64,000 bases of DNA from Paralithodes platypus (Eukaryota > Arthropoda > Malacostraca > Decapoda > Lithodidae): assembly GCA_032716605.1 (NCBI GenBank), contig CM064539.1, positions 158,501 to 222,500 on the forward strand. The letters run 5' to 3'. Each line of letters opens with the position of its first letter. The stretch's first letter is position 1. This document shows, one piece after another, positions 1 through 10,670 of the stretch. The notes beneath the pieces were generated by a model that was given only the letters and a program-made list of their open reading frames with translations, was not told the origin of the DNA and did not search any database. The translations under genes and the position numbers were made by a program.

Positions 1-976
1 TCACTACCCTATAATCCTCAACAAGAAGAACGCCTTAGCAACGTCAGCTCCCTGAAGATTTAAGTTTACTTGATGGTAACATTCAAGGAGACTACTGCAG
101 GACTCTTCTTCTTACCTCTGATGGGTATAGGCTATCCTAGTGTTTACTAGCCTATACCCCTTTGAAAAGACATTAGCCTAACCTAACCTATCCTAGTATT
201 ATAGGTGGGGGCTGCCGCCCCCACACCCCAGCTTTGACTTAGATTTTTGGTGTATTTGTCTGTGAAGTGGGTATTTTTCAATTTGTTGATAACAAAAATC
301 CTCCATGCAGACTATATGGAGAAAAATAGGACGAATCTATTGGTGCCTATTTTCCCTAATAAATTGTTTCTCATAATGTCGCACTACTGTCCTTGAATAT
401 TATAAAAAAAATACCAGGTTGGAAAAGGAGAAATAGGCCTAGGCCTACGTCAGCCAAATACAGTAGGTAAAGAATTACGCCTAGCCTATGGACCCAGCAA
501 CAAGGGAGAAAGAGGAGAAATAGAGGGAAGGTAGGAAAGAGTGGCTGTTGGGGGTGGGAGGGGGATATAGACTAAATATAGTGTCTGAATTTCTGAAACA
601 AGCAATACAAAATATCATTCAACAGGCTCAGCAGCATATCACTTACCAAACAGTCCTCCCAATATTCCTCTTCTTCACAAACAAGTCTACGTACACTTCA
701 CTATTACGCGGATGGATTAACGAATAGTCTACATAAACTACCGCACGCTCACGATCACACACACAAAACTACCACGAGTCCCTCCCACCACACTATGATC
801 ATATCAGATTAGATGAAGATATTGAGGGATAAGCCTTTACAATGGCACCTCATACGATTGAGGTTCTTGTCTTATTTACTCTTTTTCCTTCTTGTTTTGG
901 AGCAAGGCAGGTGATAGGGTTTCTTGTTACCTGACCCTCACCAAACCGCGCCTTAGCATCGGCTTCCTCTCGTATA
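1..976. other. Intergenic DNA, repeat-rich
   Basis: No coding exon is visible. The stretch contains CCTAA-type repeats and many TAGGCCTA words of the kind scattered through this genome. One dispersed GC-rich palindromic repeat is listed separately. Confidence 0.5.
165..233 (+). repeat. Dispersed CCTAA plus GC-palindrome repeat, copy 1
   Basis: A block of CCTAACCTAACCT is followed by a GC-rich palindrome (GGGGGCTGCCGCCCCCAC). The same arrangement recurs at 45507-45572 and 46378-46455 on the plus strand and at 46012-46110 on the minus strand. The function is unknown; it may be the end of a mobile unit. Confidence 0.6.
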
Positions 977-1183
977 GTCCATTCATTCTAGCTTGGGCAG
1001 AAATCGTAATCTCTACCCTCTGTAACTAAAAAAGGGCTGGAGCAAATGCGCTGTCAATTTATACACATATTCCCTAGTCAAGTCTTCCTATTTGGTAGAA
1101 ATATTAGCTCGATTACTCTTAGTCCTTTTTGAGTTATGGGAGGTTAGGAGTTACGATTTCTGCCAAACCTGGAATGAACGGAC
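977..1183. mobile_element. MITE with TA target duplication (mariner-like)
   Basis: The ends are inverted repeats of about 33 bp: GTCCATTCATTCTAG at the left, and its near complement at the right. They are flanked by TA on both sides (975-976 and 1184-1185). The element is about 207 bp with no coding capacity. A diverged relative lies at 28677-28881, and a partial one starts near 6814. TA duplication points to the Tc1/mariner or pogo group. Confidence 0.75.
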
Positions 1184-1185
1184 TA

Positions 1186-2685
1186 ACAGATTGGAAGTTT
1201 GAAGGGGAGGTGGGCTGGTTTTCTGGCCCCCTTCTCCCTCGCGTTTAGCCCCAATGGTTTTCAGATTTTCAGACGTTCGGCCCATTAGTTCAGCGATTCC
1301 AAGACATTTCTTTGTCAACATAGGACATTTTATGCTACTTACTATGGGTTTCAGAGGCCGTGTTACATAGTTTTTCGGGAATAGCTTGTTAACAGTTGGA
1401 TCAGTATGATATTTTGCCACAACTTGTTTCACACCGTCCCCTATTTTTTTTTAATACTGTATTGTACATTACCAAAAGTAGATAATTAAGCCGCTTGTCC
1501 CTGTGTCATGAGGTTAAAGTCACACCTGAATGACTAGGAAACGGACAAGGCTACCGTGGCGTACCTTTGAAACCACCAAACCATTATTGCTCCTCCATCA
1601 AGCACGGTAGTTATCAGCCAACACTCAAACCTATTATCGTCTTTACATTAAAGTTATGTCACTATCAAATATAAATATACAGTATACAGTACAAAATATG
1701 TACTGTACACTATTTGTATGGAGTATGTGCCTAAGTATACCTGTATACATACAATACTCTGCTAGAAATAAATAAGTCATTTATAAGCCAATTGTTGATT
1801 TTATTTTAAAATTACATCACAGATTTTATAAAAATATTAATTTCTATTATCAAGGTCATGTAGTCATGTAGCTAGAGGAATGCCAATATATTTAATACGA
1901 CAAAATAATCACATTGGATTACTGTAGAAGACAATATTACATGAAAATTGATGAACACATTATAATTGATCTTTAAATTGCTACATACATTATCTAACCA
2001 AGCTGTAAAATTTAAGCTGTACCAACTTTATAATTATACCAAGTATGCTTAACTATTATTAAAAATTCCCAATAAAAAGTAGTTTTACTGTTAAAAGTAT
2101 AATCTTGATTGCAAAAGAAATAAAATATATAAAGTAAAGATGAACCACTTTATCTGAACAATTTTGACAGTCCTGCAAATGCTGCCCTTTATTTTTGTTT
2201 ACGCGTTTCTGTAATTTACCGTACACAATATGTATATATAGATGTTTGTTTCCATTAGTTGAAGGGGGGTCACCTAAAAAAGCAAGGTGGGCCCCCTTAC
2301 CCAGAAAACATGAGGTCTATACTAGAACTCTCATAGGGCATATATCAAGATTTTCACAGAAATGTTTACTCAGGGTGTACATGATGTTAATTGATGTCTC
2401 TTGTCCTTTTCAGTTACCTGGACAGAGAATAGGTAAATTTGGAAGGGATCATTCAGCATGAACAACAGCCATCGGGTACTGGTGCAAAACTGGAAATTGT
2501 CAGAATACATTGATATACTGTATAAGGCTAATACTACAATGCTTGGGACTGCTGGGGACTTTTATTACTGTATCCTACGGTACAGTACGGGTTAAGAGGG
2601 CAAGATAGGAGAGAGGATAGGGTAGGTTAGATTAGGTTAGGTCAGCTTACTTTATGCTGGGTTAGGTTAAAATAGTCAACTATTG
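1186..2685. other. AT-rich non-coding stretch
   Basis: I see no gene or recognisable repeat here apart from AT-rich simple sequence and a few short TTAGGTTAGG words near 2620-2665. Confidence 0.5.
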
Positions 2686-2689
2686 TATT

Positions 2690-3215
2690 GAGTATTGTTC
2701 ACATGTGTGGGGAGGTTCCTCTCACACCGCTCTCCTAGACAAAGTTGAAAGGAAGGCCTTTCGTATCATTAACTCCCGTCCACTCACCAACTCTCTGCAA
2801 TCTCTCTCTCTCCGCCGCAATGTTGCATCTCTCTCGCTATTCTATCGCTACTATAATAATCAGTGTTCCTCAGAGCTATCCCAGTGCATACCACCTCCTT
2901 TACGTAGGGCACGTGGTACCCGTCTTGCAACTCAATCCCACCCCTACTCTGTGCAACTCTCCAACCCAAGAGTGAAACATTACTCTCAAACTTTCTTCTA
3001 CTCAACAGCTGAGCTCTGGAACTCTCTCCCAGAATCAGTCTTTCCCTCTTCCTATGACTTAAATTGCTTCAAACTCCGTGTGTCCAGGCATTTTGGCTCG
3101 AACGTCCCTTGATTTTGGCCCTGTCACTCTTTCAACTATGGGGGAGGCACTCGCTATAGGCAGTTATGCCTTTTGCCTCCCTCAATCACATAGAAAAAAA
3201 AAAAAAAAAAAAAAA
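2690..3215 (+). mobile_element. 5'-truncated LINE 3' end with poly(A)
   Basis: The open frame 2705-3112 (135 aa) matches the C-terminal region of CR1/Jockey-type non-LTR reverse transcriptase proteins. It includes the block LLDKVERKAFRIINS and the closing block ELWNSLPESVFPSSYDL, which follow the RT domain in such elements. A short 3' UTR leads to a poly(A) run at about 3194-3215. The RT palm and endonuclease are absent, so this is a dead 5'-truncated copy. The clade assignment is by eye. Confidence 0.75.
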
Positions 3216-3225
3216 CTAAGTCCTA

Positions 3226-3290
3226 ATACATTAGGACAAGAGACTGAAACTGCACGTATGTGTGGAGCACTAAGTCTAAAAATGTTATGT
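3226..3290 (+). repeat. LINE 3' UTR fragment
   Basis: This segment (AGGACAAGAGACTGAAACTG...) matches, in the opposite orientation, the 3' end of the degenerate LINE at 24667-25990. It lies directly after the poly(A) tail of the preceding LINE copy, so the two fragments abut. Confidence 0.6.
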
Positions 3291-3634
3291 ATGTACTGCT
3301 TTGTTAAGTCAGGTAAGGTCATTATTAGGTCCGTGTGAACCGAGGACCCTCTAGGACTCACTCATGACGTTGTTGTTCTTAGAGTGACGCTTATTAAAAA
3401 TTGCTTATTTCTCGGTTATTACAGAACCAAATTGAATATTTCATATGCATATACTCTGATCTATCCTCTAGGCTGTAACAAAGCCCCTTTTAAAAATGTC
3501 ATCCTGTTGCGTAACGCGCCTCTGAGTTAACACGGCTGCACGGATTTATAGTCTGCTTGGACTTGTATTGGCACTGGTTAAGTTGTCCAGAAAACCATTA
3601 AATTGACCAAGAGTTGAGTTAACAGACAAGCATA

Positions 3635-3970
3635 TTAAATGTAAGAGTAATGCGAGAATACACAAGAACTTACATAATACTGATATAGAGAGCACAACAC
3701 ATTGACCATATCAAAAGCTAACGCATCCATTAACCCACGAACTGCTAGAACATGTGCAAAATAAAAGGCCAAGTTGAGGGAGGGAGGGAGGGGGGTGGGG
3801 GTATATAGGGGGGAAGGAGTGGAGGATGTGGTATGAAAAAATGCCACTACTTTCTACATGTGACCCAAATTTCAGACATTTCCCGGCACTGGCATGGTTT
3901 TTGAAGGGATATTTTTACACGTTTAAATACCGTGGCTTCCGAGAGGACCTTCGCAGTCCATGGGTTAAAG
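3635..3970. other. Non-coding stretch
   Basis: A G-rich run (3775-3825) and unique-looking sequence; no gene is seen. Confidence 0.4.
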
Positions 3971-3972
3971 GC

Positions 3973-4172
3973 AATGTCACACGAGCGCTTTTGGGGGCAT
4001 TTTTTTACGAGCAAGCTACTATTTCTTGGCACTGTATTTTCGCATTGGAATCGATAAATAAGCTAATTTTATAATGAGCTTAATAGATTGACATAACATA
4101 CAACTTGAAGTCAGAAGATGCCAGACCACAACTGCCCAAAAGAATTGCCGGTAAAAGAGTTCATGTGACATC
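3973..4172. mobile_element. Palindromic MITE (TGTCACACGAGCG family), copy 1
   Basis: It starts with TGTCACACGAGCGCTTTT and ends with the rough complement (AAAAGAGTTCATGTGACA). Related copies of about 200 bp occur at 23475-23680, 58080-58285, 61738-62145 and 63548-63772. No protein is encoded. The superfamily is unknown to me. Confidence 0.6.
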
Positions 4173-4179
4173 ACCTTAA

Positions 4180-4705
4180 GATTATGAAATACCTATAAAG
4201 TATCACTAACTGTAGTCTAGTTATTATGAAATACCTATAAAGTATCACTAACTGTAGTCTACAGTTATTATGAAATACCTATAAAGTATCACTAACTGTA
4301 GTCTACAGTTATTATGAAATACCTATAAAGTATCACTAACTGTAGTCTAGTTATTATGAAATACCTATAAAGTATCACTAACTGTAGTCTACAGTTATTA
4401 TGAAATACCTATAAAGTATCACTAACTGTAGTCTACAGTTATTATGAAATACCTATAAAGTATCACTAACTGTAGTCTACAGTTATTATGAATACCTATA
4501 AAGTATCACTAACTGTAGTCTACAGTTATTATGAAATACCTATAAAGTATCACTAACTGTAGTCTACAGTTATTATGAAATACCTATAAAGTATCACTAA
4601 CTGTAGTCTACAGTTATTATGAAATACCTATAAAGTATCACTAACTGTAGTCTACAGTTATTATGAAATACCTATAAAGTATCACTAACTGTAGTCTACA
4701 GTTTT
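4180..4705. repeat. 44-bp satellite, about 12 units
   Basis: Twelve near-identical head-to-tail units contain TATCACTAACTGTAGTC. Most units are 44 bp; at least two are 42 bp because AC is missing in the TAGTCTACAGT part. Full units carry the short palindrome ACTGTAG-T-CTACAGT. High identity suggests recent amplification. Confidence 0.95.
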
Positions 4706-5089
4706 GGTTATATGAACTATTAAACTAAACTGAGAACACATTACACATAGGTGCTTTGAAATTATTGTCAAAGTTCTAAAAGTTTTAAAAGCAGCCCAAA
4801 TTTGCAATATTCCAAGTTCTAAATGTTATAAAAGCAGCCCAAATTTGCAATATTCCACTATTCATAAACTAACGTGAAAGGCCTATAATTTTACAGTAAT
4901 AATTTCAAACATCTTATAACTTTCCTGGTTACTCATGATATGTTCACATTAAGTTGAAGTGAAAGGCCAATGAAAAACATGATTAATTGGAAATAATCTC
5001 TAAATATGATATACGCCATTGGAAATAATCTCTAAATATGAAATACGCAACAGCAATCGACATTCACCAAACACATTTTTAGCAGCAGG
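4706..5089. other. Non-coding with two small tandem duplications
   Basis: A roughly 45-bp segment containing AGCAGCCCAAATTTGCAATA is present twice (about 4770-4860). A segment containing GGAAATAATCTCTAAATATG is present twice (about 4988-5045). No gene is seen. Confidence 0.6.
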
Positions 5090-5159
5090 ATAATAATAAT
5101 AATAATAATACAAATAATAATAGCCTAAATATAAAACTATTATACTGTACCATCTTAAA

Positions 5160-5190
<31 letters not shown>

Positions 5191-5206
5191 TTAATAATAA
5201 TAAACA
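5090..5206. repeat. (AAT)n microsatellite
   Basis: Two runs of AAT repeats are separated by a short unique spacer. Confidence 0.9.
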
Positions 5207-5281
5207 TGAAATATAAAACTATTACAGCACAGGTATACCATTTTCTTTTTGATTGGCCTTCCTTCATTCATTGTCTCTTAA

Positions 5282-5484
5282 CCCTTTCAGCACGACTTAT
5301 TATTCATCATACTTTGGTAACCATTAGACAAATTTCCTTTAGCCGAGACTTGACCTCTATGATTCAAAGGGGTAAATACGATCTCGATACACCCTCTCAA
5401 CAAGATAAGTCCTTCTTAAGCTGCATAAAATACTGGAATTATAGCCAGAATCGAAGGTAAAAAGACACCATCGTGCTCAAGGGG
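5282..5484. mobile_element. TTAA-flanked MITE (piggyBac-like)
   Basis: The unit begins CCCTTTCAGCACGA and ends TCGTGCTCAAGGGG, with TTAA on each side (5278-5281 and 5485-5488). CCC...GGG ends with TTAA duplication are the hallmark of piggyBac-type elements. The right end and its flank are repeated once downstream (about 5459-5626, period about 80 bp). Confidence 0.75.
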
Positions 5485-5639
5485 TTAAAAAAAAGCTTAT
5501 CTATCATCCAGCTACTGCATTTCTATTTGTTTCACACTAAAAGACACCATCGTGCTGAAGGGGTTAAAAAAAAAGCTTATCTATCATCCAGCTACTGCAT
5601 TTCTATTTGTTTCACACTAAAAGTATAGGCCTTGGCAAG

Positions 5640-5980
5640 TTAAAGAGATATTTACTGTGGTGCAAAATCTACATTCGACATTTATATATTATTCTTTATA
5701 CTGTACACAGTAATGAACACTAATATTGATAGAACATGAACACAATAAGCAATGACTATATGATGAACCATTAAACATCCATATTCAATACACTGTACTG
5801 TAATACATTGTTTGTTTTATCCCTAAAACTATAAATGATCCTATATTAACCAAAAGCAGATCAATCTTCTTTAAGGCGCTTTTACACGAGGGTTATTATT
5901 CCGATTTCTTATCAGCAACTAAATTCTGGCAAGACTGAGACTACCTTGCCCTGGTATTGACAACTAGAATGAAGGTAGGC
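5640..5980. other. Non-coding stretch
   Basis: AT-rich; a partial copy of the TTACACGAG MITE family starts near 5879. No gene is seen. Confidence 0.4.
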
Positions 5981-5981
5981 T

Positions 5982-6176
5982 ATTTTTTTTTTTTTTTTTT
6001 TTTTTTTTGCCAGACGCCGTAATTCCCGCATGAATTTTAGGCGTTCGTTATAAATGGCTAGGTCAAGTTGCCCGGGCTTGAAAACTACCAATAACATTTT
6101 GACAGTGAGGGCTCCATCCGCCGAACCTATGATCAGCAGCCGACGCTCTACTGACTATGCCACGGCTCGCTTATTA
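5982..6176 (-). mobile_element. tRNA-derived SINE with poly(A)
   Basis: On the minus strand the unit starts near 6172 with a tRNA-like head: the A-box-like GTGGCATAGTCAGTAGAGCG, then the B-box-like CATAGGTTCGGCGG about 30 nt later. A body of about 95 bp follows, and the unit ends in a run of about 27 A (T on the plus strand, 5982-6008). Head, body and tail are the normal SINE layout. The B box is degenerate, so this is not a working tRNA gene. No target duplication was found. Confidence 0.7.
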
Positions 6177-6311
6177 TTGATGGCTGAATAATTTCAGTTA
6201 TTTCATGTGAGCGAGAGAGAGGGTGAAGGCATCAATCTTCGTTTTCTCTCCTGGTAATTATGCTTTTCTTAGCGTTTTGTGCGTCTGTGACCCAACGTGA
6301 TAAATTTAAAG

Positions 6312-6510
6312 TTATTTCATGTGAGTAAAAGACCTAGATGTGTGTGAATTTGTATTTTGTTTTTGTGTGTTCATTGTTTTCTGTTGTGTTGTCCCTATTC
6401 TGGTTCCGTCTTGAGTCGGGGGCCCCCCCCAAAAAAAAGAGAGGGAAAAAAAGGGAAAGAGAAAAAGAAAAAATAGGAAGAGTGGGGATTGGGCCTGAGT
6501 ATATAGATAG
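6312..6510 (-). repeat. Dispersed repeat 'CTCAGGC...GGTGGCAGACTC', minus copy
   Basis: Diverged copy of a family whose best plus copies are at 32335-32480 and 24190-24310. Others are at 11735-11895, 12138-12303 (minus) and 31965-32040. Shared words are TATATACTCAGGC and GGTGGCAGACTCAAGACAG. Probably a LINE or SINE fragment. Confidence 0.5.
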
Positions 6511-6672
6511 TTATATAGAAAAGAGCGTGAAGGGGTCAAGGTTTTTTTATAATTTTCTCCTATAAATTTTTCCTTGGCGTTTTGTGCTTCTATGGCCCAC
6601 CGTGCTCAGGCGGGTTGCAGTTAAAATATATATAACAACGACTCAGAAGCTGCCAGATCATAGTTGCAGAAT

Positions 6673-6722
6673 AAAGTTGTTGTTGTTGTTGTTGTTGTTC
6701 CCTAAGCTGCCTGGCCGATGTG
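6673..6722 (-). repeat. LINE B 3' terminus with (GTT)n
   Basis: The (GTT)n run followed by CCCTAAGCTGCCTGGCCGA is the reverse complement of the last bases of the LINE B family (see 48969-50215). Only the extreme 3' end is present. Confidence 0.6.
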
Positions 6723-6813
6723 GCAAAATAAAGTTGTGGGCTAAAGCTCTCGTGCAAGTCCACCTTCACTGTCCCTGGAGTTGACCTAACCACACCACAC
6801 ACAGCTATACAGT

Positions 6814-7000
6814 AGTCCGGTCATTCTAGGTGGGGCAGAAATCCTAACCTCTAACCTCTGTAACTCATTCTTTTATTTCAATTTTTTTATTTTAGTAAGT
6901 GTAGTTTCCACATAGCAATTTGATTAGTTATTTTGCCTTTATATTGTCTTTGTCCCTGTTTTTCTGTGTTTAGTTTGCAAGTTTTACATTTTAATTTACA
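6814..7000 (-). repeat. MITE fragment joined to family J repeat
   Basis: 6814-6870 resembles the left half of the TA MITE at 977. 6885-7000 is a diverged reverse copy of the 'TGTAAAACTTGCAAAC' repeat best seen at 8061-8260. Confidence 0.5.
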
Positions 7001-7094
7001 TTTTAATCATGAGTGTGTGTATAGTACCTGATATAGCTACTGTATTGCTATGGATGGTTAGCTCAACTCTGGTTAGTGGCTACACAAAATATAA

Positions 7095-7275
7095 GAATAG
7101 TATCATGACCAAGACTATAGGTAGCGCCAACGAACTTGACAAAAATCTTGACCCCTTAACTTCTCATAACTCAAAATGAATGAAAGCAATCGAGCTGACG
7201 TTTCTATAATATGGAGAGAGCCCACCAGGAAATGAAGCCCTCCGAATCATAAGGGGACCAACCGACATTTTGTTA
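7095..7275 (+). repeat. Dispersed repeat, inverted partner of 9935-10080
   Basis: The segment containing GTAGCGCCAACGAACTTGAC, and the words CCTCCGAATCATAAGGGGAC further on, recur in reverse at 9935-10080. The long separation (about 2.7 kb) suggests two insertions of one family rather than one hairpin. Confidence 0.6.
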
Positions 7276-7815
7276 CTTCTGAGAAAATCAAGGTCAAAGT
7301 TTGGCAATGTTCAAAATATGTGTAACTCTTTAACCCGGTAAGGTGCTCTCTTCATATTTTTACTGAAAGTAGCTGAAACACTACTCTTTCATCCCAGCAT
7401 GTAAAAATAGGGGGTTCCACGTCTATATTTTTAGTAAAAACACCCAAACCAAAATTATCCTCTTTTTTTGAATGGCCAAAATGGCCAAAATCTAACATTA
7501 ACAGCACTTTGACCACAATTTTTTTCTTTTAAAGATAATAATGCACTGATATTGGGTAGTGTACGTAATTTTCCATCATTCCCACCCACAAGCCTCCAAT
7601 TTCCATACTCCAGGTAAGGCAGGCAAGTAGTTAATAATTAACAGGTAAGTACAAGGGTATGGGTAAGTGAACGTACTTTTGTGGTTTAAACATAATAAAA
7701 CAATGTTAATAGAATAACAGCATGCACAACTTACATTGTAGGTTGAATGAAGTTTGATATAGTCAGGTTGAGTCATGTAATAATCCAGGACAAGGTGTAA
7801 TCCATAGAGATTAAC
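7276..7815. other. Non-coding stretch
   Basis: No coding exon or recognised repeat is visible. Confidence 0.4.
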
Positions 7816-7816
7816 A

Positions 7817-8345
7817 GGATGTCAAACGAGAGACGAGTTCATTATTTTTAGCCTTTATTATTGTAAGAGAGAATAAAGAGAGAAAGATAGAAAGAAAGAA
7901 AGAGAGAGGAGAGAGAGCTAATCTTCCTGATGGACCTGGTTCTGGCTCGGGGTCCTCATTTTTGTTCTGCATAGTCACTAATTGGCCTATTGTTGGCGGA
8001 TACTGTCTTATTAAAAAAAAAAATATTTATAACTCTGTGCTGTAAAAAAGAAAGGTGTAATTAAAATGTAAAACTTGCAAACTAAACAAACCAAAATTGG
8101 GACAAGGACAATATAAAGTCAAATTAAATTATCAAAATCGCTATGTGGAAACAACGTTTACTAAAATGAAAATTATTAAATAAAAGAACACAATCCACCA
8201 CATAGGGTGTACATCACTACATGAGCAAGTTAATCTGTTTCCCAAGCAAACCAATAAGCGATAATATGAGCAATGAACCCGCCGCACCATGCATTCACTA
8301 GAGAGATGGGTCCAGAAAAAAAAACTCAAGCGTAAATCTGCCCTT
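7817..8345 (+). repeat. Repeat unit with nested family J insertion
   Basis: Sequence before and after 8061-8260 matches the uninterrupted segment at 9155-9300 (GATGGACCTGGTT... and GCGATAATATGAGCA). In the 9155 copy the two flanks join directly, so the middle 200 bp here is an insertion. The outer unit opens with a hAT-like GGATGTCAAACGAG end near 7818. Confidence 0.65.
8061..8260 (+). mobile_element. Family J element (about 200 bp)
   Basis: Begins near TGTAAAACTTGCAAACTAAA and ends near GTTTCCCAAGCAAACC. Other copies are at 18281-18448, 19503-19575 (partial), 27913-28060, 46674-46880 and 47403-47610. The boundaries come from the empty site at 9272. It has no coding capacity, and the mobilising system is unknown. 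Confidence 0.6.
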
Positions 8346-9154
8346 AACCTCTGAAGTGCGCATGGGGGTAATTGGAAACGTCCCCCTGTGCTGACGTATT
8401 TGAGGTGTTTCCGTCACTAAAATATTCATTGTGCCATTAATAGCATTAATATTTATCCATATGCGCCTATTATGGGTTGATTATAAAGGTATTAACCTGA
8501 AACAACAATAAAACGAGTGAAAACAGCGTTTGGATGGTCAAAATCGGAGATATAGCCCGCGAGTTGTATAATGTATGGGTGAGGCAATCTGCTTTCCCGC
8601 CAATTTCCCCCAAGGCCACTGAGACACAGTCGATCGATACTCTCTCTCTCTCTCTTGCACTCGCTTGCTATCAGTGATGACCACACCCTCCAATCGGATT
8701 TCTAATGTTAGCACGAAAATATACCTCAGAATAAGGGAATAACAGGGAAAATAGGTGATAACTGAAGGAGAGGAGGAAAGTGGGGAAGGAGGGGAGGTAG
8801 AGGACTGAGATTTTGCATGGCCCAGGGGCCAAAAAAAAAAAAAAAAAATAAAAAAAAAAAATATAAAAAAATTTTTTTTTTTCGATGTCAAAAGTTGATT
8901 TTTATTTTCTCTGACTCTTAAGAGTCTTCCCGCAGTGCGCCGGGGGAACTCTTAAGAGTCTCCCCGCAGCTCCCGGGTTAAGTGATCACTGCCAGGCTAT
9001 ATTAAGCCCTTCTGTACCAGCCACGTCTTTTCATCACAATGTTGGTATGTAGTCTTCATCACTGTCATCACTAGAATGAACGGTGGTGTCCATTCCTATC
9101 AAAGAGTTGCGTCTTTTTGCTGCAACATAGGCCTAGAATGTACGTAGGCTAATA
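8346..9154. other. Non-coding, A/T homopolymers, possible TTAA unit
   Basis: TTAA occurs at 8344-8347 and 8978-8981 around CC...GGG ends, so this may be a diverged TTAA element, but the inverted ends do not match well. Long A and T runs lie at 8830-8882. A fragment of the CTGTACCAGC MITE end lies near 9008. Confidence 0.3.
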
Positions 9155-9300
9155 TTTGTCACTCCCGATGGACCTGGTTTGGGCTCGTTGGGGTCCTCAT
9201 TTTTGTTCTGCATGGTCACTAATTGTTGGCGGATACTTATTGGTTATTTAGAACACTGTGCTGTAAAAAATAAAGGTGTAATAAGCGATAATATGAGCAC
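9155..9300 (+). repeat. Empty-site copy of the 7920-8300 repeat
   Basis: It matches 7920-8060 and 8262-8300 without the intervening family J element. Confidence 0.65.
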
Positions 9301-9485
9301 TGAACCCGCCCCACCATGTATTCCTCAGAAACCGCGGGAGACTATGTTATTGTGTGAAGGCTGCCACCCCGCATCCCGGCCAGCCAATGGGAGAGCAGAG
9401 CCGAGCGCAAGGTGGGTTGGCGGCGAGTTTTCATTGGTTCACGCACCATCGCCCGCGCGGGAGAGTGAGAGTATGGAGGGATTAA

Positions 9486-9725
9486 CCCTTGGGATCCGGG
9501 AGGCCTCATATGAGGCAAAATGGTAAAAAAAAAAATCGCCGCTATAATCATCAGAACTCGGCAACCACGCGTTGTAGCGACGTCATCTCTACGGCATTCT
9601 ACAGACAACAAAAAGTTCTACAATTTGCAAAAACATTGACTGCTCTAGGTAGTCTCAATCAGTAGCTACTGAATTATGAAGTTGATTTTACCAAAATTCA
9701 TATGAGGCCCCCCGGATCCCATGGG
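9486..9725. mobile_element. TTAA MITE with 28-bp inverted ends
   Basis: TTAA lies at 9482-9485 and 9726-9729. The left end CCCTTGGGATCCGGGAGGCC and the right end (complement CCCATGGGATCCGGGGGGCC) match over about 28 bp with few differences. It is 240 bp and non-coding, a clean piggyBac-type MITE. Confidence 0.85.
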
Positions 9726-9934
9726 TTAACTGAGTGTCGTTTGGACCCCTTGTGTCATGTTATATTTTTCCCAGGATATTGGTGAGTGTTCCCGAAAGGC
9801 GAAAAAGTTACCTTCACGTCCAGGACTCTCACTCTTACAGTTTTCGTTTTAAGGGTACCAAACGACTACCAGTGTGTAGGGGAGAAGTTGGGCTATGGCG
9901 CCACGTTCTTGGCGCGGAAATTCAAAAAATGTCG

Positions 9935-10080
9935 GTTGGTCCCCTTATGATTCAGAGGGCTTCAAATAGGTATGGACATTTACAGCCAGTTTGCTCTAAG
10001 CCCTTTTGAATTATGAGAAGTTAAAGGGTCAAGATTATTGTCAAGTTCGTTGGCACTACCTATAGTAACAATCTTATTGG
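9935..10080 (-). repeat. Dispersed repeat, inverted partner of 7095-7275
   Basis: Reverse-oriented copy of the same family: GGTCCCCTTATGATTCAGAG and GTCAAGTTCGTTGGCACTAC. Confidence 0.6.
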
Positions 10081-10379
10081 TTAAAAATAAGATTGTCCCA
10101 ATTGATCTATATTCACTTACAATCTACAGGGTCAAGGTTTGAGTATAAGAAGTATGAGATATGAGATACATATTGAAAAGTGCACTTGTTAAATGTGTTA
10201 ACTTGTTATGAGCTAAAAGTATATGATCAGGGTGTCAAACGCAAGCCGGGTCCATTATTTTTAGTTTTAATTATTGTAGGTGTATAGCTAAAATTACGGC
10301 TTATAGTTCAAATTGTGTCTTTGAAAATGGGAAAATGGTAAAATGACCAAAACAATGCTATTTCAGGGTATATTTTCTT

Positions 10380-10475
10380 GTGTTCCTAAACTAATGGGTC
10401 AATCTTCTTAAAATCTCAAAACTAAAGGGGCTAAACACAAGGGAGAAGGGGTCCAGTAAAAAAAAAATGGCCTTA
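10380..10475 (-). mobile_element. End of family F MITE at the host gene's stop codon
   Basis: On the minus strand it reads TTAAGGCC, a T run, ACTGGACCCCTTCTCCC and then GTTTAG, matching the ends of family F copies at 18449-18824 and 62395-62500. The first TTAA contains the stop codon of the host gene's last exon. Confidence 0.65.
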
Positions 10476-10670
10476 AGCCTGACAGTCTGGATCCCGGCAG
10501 ATCTCTGGTGGTGGTGATGGTAGTTGTGTGAGACATGGGTCGTTGTCTCCCTCGGTCTCCCCCTCAGTCTCGCTCTCCTCCTCCAGCAGTTGGGTGAAGG
10601 CTGAGGCGTTGGTGGCGGTGGTAGCAGCTTCCTTCTTGTGGTCGTAGTACTCCTTCACCAACATCGCCGT
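10473..10670 (-). CDS. Host gene exon 9 (terminal, C-terminal tail)
   Basis: The acceptor GTAAACAG precedes 65 codons and a TAA stop. The encoded tail is hydrophilic, with a run of acidic residues (EEESETEGETEGDND) followed by PSPPPEICRD, typical of a cytoplasmic tail. Phase 0 matches exon 8. The stop codon lies in the TTAA of a MITE end. Confidence 0.75.
   Translation of the reverse strand, partial: TAMLVKEYYDHKKEAATTATNASAFTQLLEEESETEGETEGDNDPCLTQLPSPPPEICRDPDCQA

Noticed and set aside
4180..4705. CRISPR-like array
   Set aside because: Units are contiguous with no unique spacers, and the context is eukaryotic; it is a satellite.
6100..6176. Functional tRNA gene (minus)
   Set aside because: The B box is degenerate and the head is followed by a SINE body and poly(A).
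9179..9526. 115-aa ORF
   Set aside because: It overlaps a dispersed repeat and the left end of a TTAA MITE.
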